This document shows positions 44,755 to 56,498 of a stretch of 64,000 bases of DNA, piece by piece. The stretch is from Linepithema humile. Lineage: Eukaryota; Arthropoda; Insecta; Hymenoptera; Formicidae. Below the pieces are notes generated by a model. The model did no database searches, was not told the origin of the DNA, and saw only the letters and a program-made list of their open reading frames with translations. The DNA is taken from contig NC_090128.1 in NCBI RefSeq assembly GCF_040581485.1, forward strand, positions 17,662,931 through 17,726,930, in the 5' to 3' direction. Positions within the stretch are counted from its first letter, which is position 1. Every line of letters starts with the position of its first letter. Made by a program: the position numbers and the translations under genes.

Positions 44755-47700
44755 ATGTCCGGGAAACGAGAGAAATTAGGCTTCCAATTTTGGTTGAACG
44801 ACGACCGAAGTCATAGTGAGGCGTTAGATAGTTCCGCGAACGGAGAGGAAAAGCGCGTAATCGTAGAATCCCAACCAAACCAATCTCGGTTGATCCGCAA
44901 CCAAGATCAACGAGCGTTGAGCGTAAGCGAACAACGTAGTAAGACGACAGGAAAGAAAACTGGAAATAAGAAGCAAAGTACCGGAGACGCGAACACAGAT
45001 ACCATTTCGAAAAAACCAACCGTTGAGCGCAATCGTACATTGCTAGGGCTCGACAGTGCTTTGAAAGCTACTCGCGAGGACAAAAAACCGCGACAAAGTA
45101 GGCATCTGCCAAGTAGAACTCCGAGTCACGTATCGGAATACAGTGAGTTCGCACTCACATCTTATGATAGTTGCGTTTTCGACCCAGACGAGTTCCGCAC
45201 TGAAGTAAAAATGAATAATGATCAAGAATTACCGAAGACTACCGAGTCAGAAATCGACCGGGATATTGAGTTACTAAGAAAGGAAATGACGCAAAACGCA
45301 GGGGCAAAAACTGAAGACGCGACGCGAAACTCAGAGCTAACAGATACAATGATGGACTTTGTGCGCGAAATAAGACAACAGTTGACCGAAATGCAAGAGC
45401 AATTCCACGAACAAATAGAAAACGTACGGGGGCAACAGCAAGAGTGGCAGCAACGGCTCTTAGCTATACCGGGCCAACGAGAATTGAATGTACCACTGAC
45501 TACTAGGCGCGTAACTGATAACGCGGATGTAGCATACGGACGGGGTATGTCGGATATACGAAATAGGCCGATAGCCATGCATGGGTATATGCAACTAAAA
45601 GAAGCGCGAAGCTTAATCCCAGAGATTGACGGAACGTCACAGGCTAAAATACAAGAGTTCCTCAGCGCGAGTACTTACGCGGTGGAAAGTATAGACCCTT
45701 TGGAAGAATTACAGTTGCTGAAGGCGATACTGTGTACTAAGTTAAAGGGAAAGGTCTTGCTCGATTTTCAAACAAGAGATATTCAAACGTTCGTGCAATT
45801 AAAACGAGAAATAGAAGCAGGATATACAACTCATAAGAGTATAACGCACTTGCAAATTGAATTTAACACGCTAAAGCAGAAGCATGGAGAGAACGCCCAA
45901 GCTTTCGGTACACGAGCAGATCAGCTCGCGATGAAACTTTACGAAGCGATGATCGATGGAAAAAGTCTCACGGTCATGGAGAAAAATACAATAAAGACCA
46001 CTATACAAAACTTAGCGCTACAAAACTACCAAATCGGACTAAACGAAAGCATTAAAACTATAGTACGCGCACGCAATTACAAAACGCTACAAGAGGCGAT
46101 TGCGATAGCGACGGCTGAAGAAAAATTGCAAAGTCCGTATTCCGAAAATAGGAATTATAACAAATTCAGTAATAATAACGGCGCAAGAGAAAAGATACTA
46201 AAATGTATCAAATGCGGCAAATTGGGTCATGAAGGGCGTGATTGCAGAATAGGACGCTTTCATAATTATAATAACCGGTATCAATTACCGAGAGCTAGCG
46301 GCCAGAAGGTCAACATGATGAACATGTTTTGTAAACATTGCAAAAGATCGGGGCACAATCAAGATACCTGTTGGTCATTGCATGGAAGGCCAGACAAGGA
46401 CGACGCCCGAACGAGGAAAAACGCCAAGCAAGGCGAAGGAGAAGAGGCAAACATAAAAACAGCACGACCCGCAAAAACATTGCAGATAGCATCAGTAGGC
46501 GAATATGCACAGGCCGAACTTAATCTAGATTTAATAGCAGTACCTATGCAAGAAATTCGAGCAGCACGGGCAGTTATGCTCGTAGATACAGGAGCTGCAA
46601 TAACTTTAATTAAATTGAAAACCTTAAAAGAAGAAACTTTAGTTTACGATGAAAAGATAATGATAATAGGCGCTACTGGACAGAAGGCCGAAACGTTGGG
46701 CACGATAATGGCTCACGTACTATTGAAAGGGCAAGTTATTACGCATAAAATGCATGTGGTGAAGGACAATTTTCCGATAAGTCATGAAGGAATATTAGGA
46801 GTTGATTTCCTTAAAAAGCACGTGATGAAATGGGATTACCCCACTAAGCGACTAACGATAGGGGACACCAAATTTAAACTATTTCCGTGCCGACCAGTCA
46901 CATTGAAGTCACGAAGTGAGACCATAATATCCGCCACTACAAATAAAAATATGACAGGAATAGTGCATGCATTGGAAATGCAGCCGGGAATTATCATAGG
47001 AGGTTGCGTGACGACAGCTCAAGATTACGGTTGTGTCATAAGCGTAATCAACACTACCGATAAGCCGGTAGACATACAGACTCCACACGTAGAGTTAACA
47101 TTGTTAGAAGCGGAAACAGGAATTCAAGTATTTAATACTGAAGTTAACAAGGCAACAGATAAGCCAATGTCTCGTTTGGAGAAAATAAGAGACGCATTAA
47201 GAATTGAACATTTGAATAAGGAAGAGCAAAAGGCAATAGCAAAGATTTGTGAAGAGTACAGCGATATCTTTCATATAGAAGGAGAACCGCTGACCCATAC
47301 CGTGGCGATGAAACACGAGATCGCGACGCGGCCGGGGACGGCGCCCGCCAACACGCGACCGTACCGGTTGCCGGAAAAGCATAAAGAGGAAGTGAACAGA
47401 CAAGTGAGAGAAATGCTAAGAAATAAAATCGTACGCCCAAGTACGAGCCAATGGAACGCACCTCTCCTAGTGGTGCCAAAGAAAATGGACGCTTCGGGGA
47501 AACCGAAAATGAGGGTCGTAGTAGATTTCCGGAAGGTAAACAATGTAACTATAGGAGATTCCTTTCCATTACCTAATATCACAGATATTCTGGATCAATT
47601 AGGAAGCTCAAAATACTTCACGACCTTAGATTTGGCTTCTGGTTATCACCAGATACCAATGGCAGAGGAAGATAAACAAAAAACGGCATTCTCGACACCA

Positions 47701-49044
47701 TATGGGCATTACGAGTTTAACAGGATGCCCTTCGGATTGAAGAATGCGCCAGCGACATTTCAGCGTTTGATGAATACCATACTGGCTGGATTGCAGGGCA
47801 TAAAATGTTTAGTTTATCTGGACGATATTGTAATTTATGGAGCTAGTTTGACCGAACATAATCGGCGGCTAGAAGAAGTATTGGACAGAATTCGTGCAAA
47901 CAAGTTGAAATTGCAACCGGACAAGTGCGAATTTCTGAGAAAAGAAGTGACGTATCTGGGGCACATTATTACTGAGAATGGAATAATGCCTGATGCGGGA
48001 AAAATCAAGGCTGTACAAGACTTCCCTACGCCGAACAAAACAAAAGATATCCAAGCGTTTATCGGATTAGCTGGATATTATCGGAGGTTCATCGAGAATT
48101 TCTCCGGAATCGCTAAACCACTCACTAAATCGATGAAAAAGGACGTGAAATTCGAGTGGACCGCGGAACAGCAACATGCTTTCGATGTATTAAAAGAAAA
48201 ACTAGTTACAGCACCGGTACTTCAGTATCCGGATTTCAGCAAGGAATTCATAGTTACAACAGATGCTTCAGACTTTGCTGTAGGAGCTATACTTTCTCAG
48301 GGGGAAATAGGACAGGATCGTCCAATAGCCTACGCAAGTCGAACACTCAATCGAGCTGAGCAAAATTACAGTACTACGGAAAAGGAGTTGCTAGCTATAG
48401 TGTGGGCGGTAAAGCATTTTAGACCGTACGTATACGGAATTAAGTTTACAATAGTCACGGATCATCAACCGTTAACATGGTTATTCAATGTAAACGATCC
48501 GGGTTCGCGATTGATAAGATGGAGGTTGAAACTGGAGGAGTACACTTATGAAATCGTGTACAAGGCAGGAAAAAGCAATGTTAATGCCGATGCGCTGAGT
48601 CGCAATGTCGCGCAGACAGTATCCGCGATAAACAAAGACAGAAAGAATGATGATGACGAAGCAAAAGAAGGAAGTGGAAGCGAAGAGGATGACAAAAACG
48701 AAATCAAGAAGTATACAGAAGAAGAAAAAAGACAGATAATGTATGAATATCATGATGCGCCGATAGGGGGGCATCAGGGTCTACAGCGAACGATAAATCG
48801 CATTCGATTAACACATAATTGGAGAGGCCTTACACGAGACGTAGAAGACCACATATCTAAATGCAAACAGTGCCAAAAGAATAAACTAAGTAAACACAAC
48901 AAAGCGCCGATGGTGATTACGGATACGCCTAGCCAACCGTTCGAAAAATGTGCTTTGAACATTGTCGGACCGCTAACCGTCACAGACAATGGAAATAAAT
49001 ATGTATTAACATTCCAGGATCATCTTGTCGCAACATTACAATAG
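44755..49044 (+). pseudogene. gag-pol: Gypsy gag-pol (1429 codons), integrase truncated
   Basis: Single frame from ATG 44755. Gag includes a likely coiled coil (residues ~155-240) and a capsid region. Two CCHC knuckles follow, CIKCGKLGHEGRDC and CKHCKRSGHNQDTC. Protease has MLVDTGAAITL. RT has VVDFRKVNNVTIGDSFPLPN, FNRMPFGLKNAPATFQRL and LVYLDDIVIYG. RNase H has TTDASDFAVGAIL and TDHQPLTWL. The integrase HHCC zinc region (HDAPIGGHQGLQRTI ... CKQCQ) is present, but the DDE core is lost after LTFQDHL. The last few codons belong to the LTR remnant and the neighbouring LTR. Everything upstream is intact, so loss of integrase is the main lesion. Confidence 0.88.
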
Positions 49045-49493
49045 CAATGGCGATACCGGTAATTACATAAATGTCCACTCGAAATTACTTATCGAGGATC
49101 TGTCAGGATCAAAAGGCAGGACGGTAAATATACCGTCCTAATAATGTGCTAATTATGTTTGCACCTAATAAGGTGCAAACACAATAATACAATAACGATA
49201 TTTATTAATATCATTAACACTCGCGTACATACATCGTGGTACTGATTACCGAAAAACACGCCGGACGTGTTGTCACACGAACTGCTCAAAACGGCAATTG
49301 CCCGGCACACATGCCGTGACACGCTCAAGGATCGCCTATTGCATCAGCTAATCCTGATTGGCCCTTATTAAGGATATTCCTACGCCTAGGTCGCTAGACG
49401 CAGCGCATTAGATAACTCGCGCGTGGTCGCGAGGACCGCGGGAAAGGGGGTACAGTGACGCTCAATCGGCGGCGCTGCACATCATTGCTTACA

Positions 49494-49844
49494 GTTCGGC
49501 CAGCCTGCATTTACATTCGACCCAAATGTGTTCTGACCCTAAAAGGTTTACAAAATAACATATTGCAGGAACTTAAAAGAAATTGGAACTGATCAATAAT
49601 CATTTAAAGTTTAAATCATAAGAAATAGGAAAACAAAACCTGCATAAAGATAGGACACGATAGTGTACTCAAAACAGAAGTCAAAATTAAAGTAAGTAAC
49701 AAAAGGAGAATTCTCAAATATAAAATATGAAATATCTGCTTTAGCAGAAACGCTGATATACTTAATCTAAATACAAAAGTATAAACGCTAAACTTAGGTC
49801 TAAAGAAACGCAATCTTAATTCAAATACAAATTTAAACTACAAA
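49494..49844 (-). other. 3' untranslated region of the minus-strand gypsy
   Basis: AT-rich region between the gag-pol stop and the 3' LTR. No polypurine tract is obvious next to the LTR on the minus strand. Confidence 0.5.
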
Positions 49845-52800
49845 CTAAATGACTGGTTTGACCCACGGCTTGATCCGATCGGGAGATAGTATCGAGTTAT
49901 AAGGGCGAGGAGTTATATTAAAACCAGGGATGTCCTGTATCACGTAACGGTTATTATTTAAAACTTTTGTAACCTGGTACGGCCCTTTATAATTTGTTTT
50001 AAATTTTTTGTCCTCTCCGGATTTAATTATTGTATTGCGGATGAGAACGTAATCCCCGACGTTATACTGAGTGGGTTTACGATGACGTTTATCGTAATAA
50101 ACTTTGTTGTAATTGCGGATCTTATTTGAGACTTCATAAGCGATTTCACGACAAGCGTCTCTTTCTTTGTCACAATCCAACTCGACTTTAGCGATCTGAT
50201 TTAAAATACGCACAAGATGTGCATCGGAATGATTCCGAGCATCATACCCTAAAAGAAGTTTAGAAGGGGTTGACTTTAGTGACGAGTGATAGGTGTTATT
50301 AATGACGTATTGAATGGCTCCAATTTTGGAAGACCATGACGTCGGATCATCGATAGCCTTTTTGAGCGATGATTTTAAGAATCTATTGACTCGCTCTACA
50401 AGACCGTTGGCCCAAGGAGCTGCAACAGCTACTAAGCGATGTGAGATGTTTTTAGAGTCTGTAAACTCAGAGAATTCACGAGAAGTGAAAGCCGTTCCTC
50501 TATCCGAGACAATTGAAGAAGGATTTCCAAAAATATCAAAAACTTTCGTGAAATTTTTTATCACTTCTATAGATCCTGTTGATTTGACTGAAAACAGCCA
50601 AGTGAAACGAGTGAAGGCATCGATTAAAAGCAAGATATGCTTATGTCCTTCAGATTCGGTAAGAGGACCGAAATGATCACAATGCATGATCTGCATTGGA
50701 TACGATGGAGATTCTACTTGCTGAATTTCTCCTTTACGGGAATGAACCGATGAATTTGAAATCAGACAATCTAGACAATTATCTAGATGATCACGGACTT
50801 TTTTACGTAGGGAAGGAAACCAGTAATTCGAAGAAATTTCTTCAACCGTTTTATCAAAACCACAGTGGGCTTGCTCATTGTGATAAATCCGAATGATGTT
50901 TTGAATCATAGATTCTGGGACAACAAAACGAGGTTTGTCTGGTCCTTTTTTGAAGATGAGACCATCAATTAAGTCGAATTTATCGTGGTCTTCAAATTCC
51001 AGTTTATGTACGATTTCCTTTAAGTAAGGATCCTGAAGTTGTTTAAACTCGAGTTCTCTTTCGAGAGGCATATGCTCAACGTAACTGGAAACGCGACTCA
51101 AGGCGTCGACGTGGCACATTTTATGGCCAACTCGGTGAGAAACCTGGAAACGATAATTTTGAAGACGTAATGTCCAACGCGCAATGCGTGGATTTAAGTG
51201 AGCCTTATTCACGGCGTACACAAGAGCATGACAATCGGTAACGACCGTGAAATTCAAACCGTAAAGATATATATGAAACCTTTCGATTGATTTCAATACG
51301 GCTAGCATCTCCAGCTCAAAGCTGTGATACTTTGACTCAGCTTGGTTAGTTGTTTGACTGTAATAGGCGACCGGGGCCCATTTACCTTGACTTTGCTTTT
51401 GAAATAAGATTTCAGCCAGAGCAATGGAACTGGCATCCGTGTGCAGCTCAGTTTCTGCAACAGGATTGTAAAGACGAAGAACCGGAAACGAAACAAGTTC
51501 TTTTTTGAGAGTCTCGAAGGATTGACAACAATCACTATCAAAATTAAACTGAGTAGCTTTCCTCGTTAAATTATTCAAAGGCTTTGCTATGGCAGCGTAA
51601 TTTTTAATGAACTTACGGAAATAATTGGTCAAGCCTAAGAAGCGTTGAACCTTTACAAGTTTTTGAGGCTGAGGAAAATTGCGTATGGCCTCAGTGTGGC
51701 GAGGACTTAAAGTTATTCCATCTGGGGAAATAATGTACCCTAAATATTCGATTGTGGTTCTTAAGAAAGAACATTTCTCATAATTGAGCTGAAAAGAATA
51801 TTGTTTTAAAATCAAAAGTACTTCTTTGAGAGTCTTGAGATTCTCTTCCACTGTTTTGGAAGGTATTAATATATCGTCAATATAGACGATGACTTCGTCC
51901 TTTCGAATAAAGGGTTGTAAAACGTGTACTATACGTTTTTGAAATTCCGTGGGAGCTTCACAATATCCAAACGGAAGTTTTTTAAATTCGTATTGTCCAT
52001 CAGGCGTCGCGAACAAAAAATACTTTGTATGATCTGGATGGACGTCTATTTGATGGAAACCATCTTTAAGGTCGAGTAAGGAGAAAACCGTTCGATCCGA
52101 TAACCGTGAGAGACAATCCTCTATTTGAGGGAACGGATATTTTTGTTTCTCTACCCGATCGTTCAAAGGCCGCAGGTCAACGCAGAGACGAAGAGAACCG
52201 TTCTTCTTTCGCACCGGAACAACCCGCGCACAATACGGCGATGAACTATACTTAACAATATCTCGGGTTAACAAATCATCGATTAGTTTACGCATCTCTA
52301 AACGCTCATTAAACGCGAAACGTCTTGGCGCAAACGCATATGTTGAATGATCTTTTAAGCTTACTTTAACCGAGTAATTGTCTTTTATTGGCGTGACCTG
52401 AGAATTATCAACCTCAGTCAATACAGTTAACAATTTAGCTTTTATTTGATCATCAAAATCTGTTTTTAATTCAACAGATTCAAAGTCGTTTTTTAACGGC
52501 TGCTCAATAAAAGAATTAGCGAAAGCTATTTGACGGAAAAACTTTAAGTTATTTTCCGCGGTTTTTGCAGAAGGCAAAATAAGGATGCTAATGTCGTGTT
52601 TATTAAGAAAGTCACGACCTACAATTAATTCAGCATTAAAAACATTATTATGTAAAACATTTAACTGAATTTGTCCGTTGAAATCTGGTAATTTCTCAAA
52701 ACAAACAAAAGAATTTACAAAACCAGTTGTTTCAATAGGAAGACCATTTAGGCCAATCCACGAATCTGAATTATTGTTGATCAAAGTATTTCGGTTAAAA

Positions 52801-54425
52801 TATTTTTGATACAAGCGAGGACTTATAAAAGAGACTGGACTACCAGAATCTACAAACGCTAATAAATCGCACGCAATATTATTCAACGAAATAATCTTTA
52901 CAAGAGGAGGATCAGATATCTCCAACCTTTTTTGTTGAACCACACAAGCTACCGTTGAGGAAGAGGAAGCGTCCTTTGAAGGCTGTCGATCCTCTGCACA
53001 AGAGACTGCAACGGGTGTTGGTTTGACGACTGGTTCGGCTGCTGCGACAACGTCAGAAATCGGTGATGTAGAAGACTGCTGCTCTTTTCTTTTGAGCTTG
53101 TAGCAATCAGCACGTATGTGTCCTTTAATTTTGCAATAATTGCAAATTATGTCTTTGTGCACTTTTGAAGAGTCACTGTTCCTTGAAGAAGTGTCACTAT
53201 TCTTTACCGAAGTGTCATTTGAGTCTTTTACTTTCCTTTTGAAAGGCGGTGACTGTTTTTTGTTCACGTCACACATAACCGTGATGTCGTACATGTTTTG
53301 CAAAAATTCATCAACTGACTTAGCTCTTAATGAAATGGCAGTTGCTTTTAATGATGTACTACCAATTCCACTAATCAAAGCGTTAATCACATCACAGTCA
53401 GGCAGATCGAGATTCTGCATAAGCTCTATTTTATGAAGAGCATAATCTTGAAATGTCTCTTTCGCGAAGTTCCACTTACGCGCTTCGACTTTCTGCATGG
53501 TCACAAAGAACGGGACACGACGACGAAATCTATTCGTTACTGCTTGTTTGAGCGATGACCATGAGTCGTTAATTGTTCCAGCGTCCAAATCGAACCATTT
53601 ACGCGCGGATTTTGTCAGCTTGCTAGAAGCAGCTAGCAAAGTGACGTCATCAGATACTCCATGTATTCGCGCGATGCGTTCTACTTTTTTCAACCACAGT
53701 TCCACGTTTTCTTCTTCCGATCCACTGAAACTGGGAATTTGCGACGCCAACAAATTGACTGCTTGAGCGGCTGATGCCGTTGAAAGAATAGAACCACCTC
53801 TTGACAGGCCAGAGGTGTTAAAGTTCGGAATAGCACTCACGAAACGATTTTGCCCACTCGTAGGATCAATGTTTTGATCAAAACCGTACGGTGAAATCGG
53901 CGGGTTAACGGGCCTTAGTGAGGCTTGCGGAATAATCGGCGGAACAACCGGCGGAACGACCGGCGGAAAAACCGGCGTATTAACGAGCCTTGATGAGGCT
54001 TGCGGAATTGCACTAATCGCAACTAACATTTGTTGCATCATTGCGCACAAACGCGACAATTCACTTTGTGACGGCGCGGCTGAGTCACTCGGCCCTGCAA
54101 CGGATGTTTCGGCACGAGGATTTTGCGTCGTTAAAGCGGCACTACCCGCACTAACCGTAATGTCACTTCGCGGAAACGGACCAGCCAATGACGGCGGTGG
54201 ATGAAGCGAATCGGTATTTTGCGGTGGCGAGACACTGTCCGTAGAAACCGCACTTTCGTTTAATTGTTCATTGTTCTGAGACGACCCGTGTCGTTCGTAA
54301 TATGACATGATTTGGTCAATGAGACTCGAACGCGAATTATCACGCGGTAATATCAGAAGGCGAAAAGCCTCAGCACAAAGCTCTTCGAACGAGAGTCTGT
54401 CCAAGTAATGACGATCCATCGTCAA
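49845..54425 (-). CDS. gag-pol: Gypsy Gag-Pol polyprotein (1526 aa), intact
   Basis: One uninterrupted frame. Gag N-terminus is MTMDRHYLDRLSFEELCAEA. A Pro-rich linker of PPVVPPVVPP type comes next, then a capsid region ~225-380 and a single CCHC knuckle CNYCKIKGHIRADC. Protease has LLAFVDSGSPVSFISP. RT has LRLCVDLRPLNDRVEKQKYP, FKKLPFGYCEAPTEFQKRI and VIVYIDDILIPSK. RNase H has LHTDASSIALAE and VTDCHALVYAV. Integrase HHCC has HNEQAHCGFDKTVEEI and CLDC. Its DDE core lies in HCDHFGPL, IVSDRGTAF and NGLVERVNRFLKSSL. The C-terminal module includes TNYKGPYQV. The Gag-Pol fusion without frameshift is shared by several gypsy lineages. The element cannot use its broken 3' LTR normally, though the protein could act in trans. 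Confidence 0.9.
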   Translation of the reverse strand: MTMDRHYLDRLSFEELCAEAFRLLILPRDNSRSSLIDQIMSYYERHGSSQNNEQLNESAVSTDSVSPPQNTDSLHPPPSLAGPFPRSDITVSAGSAALTTQNPRAETSVAGPSDSAAPSQSELSRLCAMMQQMLVAISAIPQASSRLVNTPVFPPVVPPVVPPIIPQASLRPVNPPISPYGFDQNIDPTSGQNRFVSAIPNFNTSGLSRGGSILSTASAAQAVNLLASQIPSFSGSEEENVELWLKKVERIARIHGVSDDVTLLAASSKLTKSARKWFDLDAGTINDSWSSLKQAVTNRFRRRVPFFVTMQKVEARKWNFAKETFQDYALHKIELMQNLDLPDCDVINALISGIGSTSLKATAISLRAKSVDEFLQNMYDITVMCDVNKKQSPPFKRKVKDSNDTSVKNSDTSSRNSDSSKVHKDIICNYCKIKGHIRADCYKLKRKEQQSSTSPISDVVAAAEPVVKPTPVAVSCAEDRQPSKDASSSSTVACVVQQKRLEISDPPLVKIISLNNIACDLLAFVDSGSPVSFISPRLYQKYFNRNTLINNNSDSWIGLNGLPIETTGFVNSFVCFEKLPDFNGQIQLNVLHNNVFNAELIVGRDFLNKHDISILILPSAKTAENNLKFFRQIAFANSFIEQPLKNDFESVELKTDFDDQIKAKLLTVLTEVDNSQVTPIKDNYSVKVSLKDHSTYAFAPRRFAFNERLEMRKLIDDLLTRDIVKYSSSPYCARVVPVRKKNGSLRLCVDLRPLNDRVEKQKYPFPQIEDCLSRLSDRTVFSLLDLKDGFHQIDVHPDHTKYFLFATPDGQYEFKKLPFGYCEAPTEFQKRIVHVLQPFIRKDEVIVYIDDILIPSKTVEENLKTLKEVLLILKQYSFQLNYEKCSFLRTTIEYLGYIISPDGITLSPRHTEAIRNFPQPQKLVKVQRFLGLTNYFRKFIKNYAAIAKPLNNLTRKATQFNFDSDCCQSFETLKKELVSFPVLRLYNPVAETELHTDASSIALAEILFQKQSQGKWAPVAYYSQTTNQAESKYHSFELEMLAVLKSIERFHIYLYGLNFTVVTDCHALVYAVNKAHLNPRIARWTLRLQNYRFQVSHRVGHKMCHVDALSRVSSYVEHMPLERELEFKQLQDPYLKEIVHKLEFEDHDKFDLIDGLIFKKGPDKPRFVVPESMIQNIIRIYHNEQAHCGFDKTVEEISSNYWFPSLRKKVRDHLDNCLDCLISNSSVHSRKGEIQQVESPSYPMQIMHCDHFGPLTESEGHKHILLLIDAFTRFTWLFSVKSTGSIEVIKNFTKVFDIFGNPSSIVSDRGTAFTSREFSEFTDSKNISHRLVAVAAPWANGLVERVNRFLKSSLKKAIDDPTSWSSKIGAIQYVINNTYHSSLKSTPSKLLLGYDARNHSDAHLVRILNQIAKVELDCDKERDACREIAYEVSNKIRNYNKVYYDKRHRKPTQYNVGDYVLIRNTIIKSGEDKKFKTNYKGPYQVTKVLNNNRYVIQDIPGFNITPRPYNSILSPDRIKPWVKPVI

Positions 54426-54690
54426 TTACTAATCACAAGCGTTTACTACAGAGGCGAATAAGTCACTCACACAAAACGGCGACTCGGCGCTACGAACGCG
54501 ACGTATCACGAAATGGCGATGTTCACACGACCACGTGTAACGCGCACAAATATTGTGTTTGCAGGACAAACGGAAAATAATCCTGGATAGGAATGACAGG
54601 ATATTCCGATAAACGAACTAAGAAGACGGGAGGTTTAATAATAACAATTATCAATCTTATCCCACTTCTGAGATATTAACGTACCCGCTA

Positions 54691-55191
54691 TAAGCGTTAC
54701 GTTAGGTAATTACGCGATACGTACGATGCACCACCGATGGTTACGGCACGTACATCTACGACCGATACTATTCTTACAATAGCAATGGCGATACCGGTAA
54801 TTACATAAATGTCCACTCGAAATTACTTATCGAGAATCTGTCAGAATCAAAAGGCAGGACGGTATATTAGGTGCAAACACAATAATACAATAACGATATT
54901 TATTAATATCATTAACACTCGCGTACATACATCGTGGTACTGATTACCGAAAAACACGCCGGACGTGTTGTCACACGAACTGCTCAAAACGGCAATTGCC
55001 CGGCACACATGCCGTGACACGCTCAAGGATCGCCTATTGCATCAGCTAATCCTGATTGGCCCTTATTAAGGATATTCCTACGCCTAGGTCGCTAGACGCA
55101 GCGCATTAGATAACTCGCGCGTGGTCGCGAGGACCGCGGGAAAGGGGGTACAGTGACGCTCAATCGGCGGCGCTGCACATCATTGCTTACA
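54691..55191 (-). repeat. 5' LTR of the minus-strand gypsy
   Basis: Uninterrupted copy that defines the LTR. Compared with the left copy it lacks ~40 bases (near 54864) within the GGACGGTA...GGTGCAAACAC segment. 54426-54690 between it and gag is an untranslated leader without a recognisable primer site. Confidence 0.75.
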
Positions 55192-55546
55192 TTATGTTAG
55201 CGATCATATGTACGTTGTGGCGGCTAAATAGCCAACCACAAACAGAAATAGAGATACCATCGCTAGACGGAGAGAAAGCATAGGTTACAATATTCACCGC
55301 TAGAGGGCTACGGCTGGCTAAAACTAACTCGTAAGTAAAAAGCCACGAGCTGCCTATATATGAACATCGAAAAACGATAATCGACACGTCCTCGAATTTG
55401 AGTGAGCTTACACATAGTGGGCCTCAGATCACAGACAAAGTAACCCGACATTTCACGAGGTGTGCCAACTCACCTTGGCCCTCGAGAATTGCCTTTGAGG
55501 CGCGCCAATTAATTTTTGGCCCTCAAGAGATATCAACGGCACTGCC
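55192..55546. other. Unassigned repeat-like sequence, possible promoter
   Basis: No gene seen. Contains CCGCTAGAGGG and CATCGCTAGACGG blocks and a TATATA near 55356. It may be LTR sequence of another element. Confidence 0.35.
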
Positions 55547-55993
55547 GTGCCAAGACCACGGAAGAGGAGACGTCCCGACGAACCTCCTCAGCGGCTGCAA
55601 CTTACACCGAGGGAACCCCCTCTGCAGCCACCTTCCAAGGGAATAACCGGGGTACCGACAGGACCACAGTCACTAGACCAGGGCGTCACACCAGAGCAAA
55701 CATTTTTATCGTGGACTCTGATACCTATAGAGTTCACGAATAAAAATCCCGATCCACGGACAAACAGAAGGCGGCCACCAGCTTCACAGACCGTAGCCAC
55801 CCAGACCGGCGAACACACTGCCGACGCCACCACGCAGACGGAACAAGAAGTCCAACGGTGCCGCTCACCGAGTCCCGGCAGCACGCCTTCTCAAATTCCA
55901 CCAACACCGGGGAAAAGTTTAGAACGGCTGCTAGCCTTTCACAGACTAGAACGTCTTCTTGCACGTCGCAAGAAATTCAAGACGTTATTTTAA
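55547..55993 (+). other. Unrecognised ORF (148 codons, no ATG)
   Basis: Open frame rich in Pro, Arg, Thr and Gln. It begins near a basic run (RPRKRRRP, NLS-like), has a TQT-rich stretch (ASQTVATQTG, ATTQTEQE) and ends with LERLLAFHRLERLLARRKKF, a likely amphipathic helix. The frame is open upstream of the first listed codon (a GTG), so the true start is unknown and may be an exon border. It resembles TE structural proteins in composition only. No function is claimed. Confidence 0.35.
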
Positions 55994-56095
55994 AGAGACT
56001 CTCGCCAGCCACAACACCGGTTGCAAATAGTCTGCGCCTTAGGGCGCCATAAAACTTTGTAAAAACAAACACTATATTACATAGAATAAATTAGA

Positions 56096-56498
56096 TTGTT
56101 ACTAGCTCTGACTCCTTTGTGCAACTTACCCAAAAATATCTGGCAACCGCCACATACGTCAATATTTCTTTCTTACGATTCATCAGTTATGACTTTTTCT
56201 CTTTCGGCAGACCCAATTGCCTTATCCATTTCGCATACATCTGTTCGATCTACTGTTTGCTCAAATAATGCATTACCAATTTGTTTATTTGTGATCATAT
56301 TTTGTTCAAAAGTACTAGTATTTTCTTTCATATTATCGCAAGTTTTAAAGTATTGATCGGTATTTTTTTTTACTTACGCATTTTGGCGATGAGTCTAGGA
56401 AAGATATTTTTTTTTAATTTTTTGCTATTTTTATCTACTTTAATTTTATTTTTTATTTTCTGATAACCGCTCAGATAAACCCGTTTATTGGAACTCAT
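56096..56498 (-). pseudogene. hAT N-terminal remnant
   Basis: From an ATG at 56498 the minus strand reads MSSNKRVYLSGYQKIKNK, which matches the usual N-terminus of ZMYM-type hAT transposases (KxxLSGxxKRK). It is followed, after a possible GTAAGT splice site near 56377, by a short acidic stretch (MDKAIGSAEREKVITD). No catalytic domain follows, so this is a fragment. Confidence 0.5.

Larger units (their letters stand above)
43938..49035 (+). mobile_element. Plus-strand gypsy nested in the LTR, 3' deleted
   Basis: The 5' LTR is 43938-44388, TGTTGTGTGTCG to GACTCGCAACA. The 4-bp target duplication TTAC lies on both sides (43934-43937 and 49036-49039). The end of pol joins the last 8 bases of the LTR (TCGCAACA, 49028-49035). 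An internal deletion therefore removed the end of integrase and nearly the whole 3' LTR after insertion. Confidence 0.85.
43851..55191 (-). mobile_element. Gypsy element whose 3' LTR is split by another gypsy
   Basis: The right LTR is 54691-55191 (501 bp). The left LTR is 43851-43937 plus 49040-49493, interrupted by the plus-strand gypsy at 43938-49035. Both LTRs start TAAGCGTTACGTTAGG and end ATCATTGCTTACA on the given strand. They differ by a ~40-base indel and a few substitutions. The internal part on the minus strand is gag-pol 54425-49845. I see neither a clear primer site nor an outer target duplication. Confidence 0.8.

Noticed and set aside
49034..49130. Continuation of plus-strand integrase past 49035 (a frame giving TIAMAIPV)
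   Set aside because: The same sequence occurs in the LTR at 54777 next to non-pol sequence, and the TTAC duplication shows that it is target DNA. The resemblance is chance.
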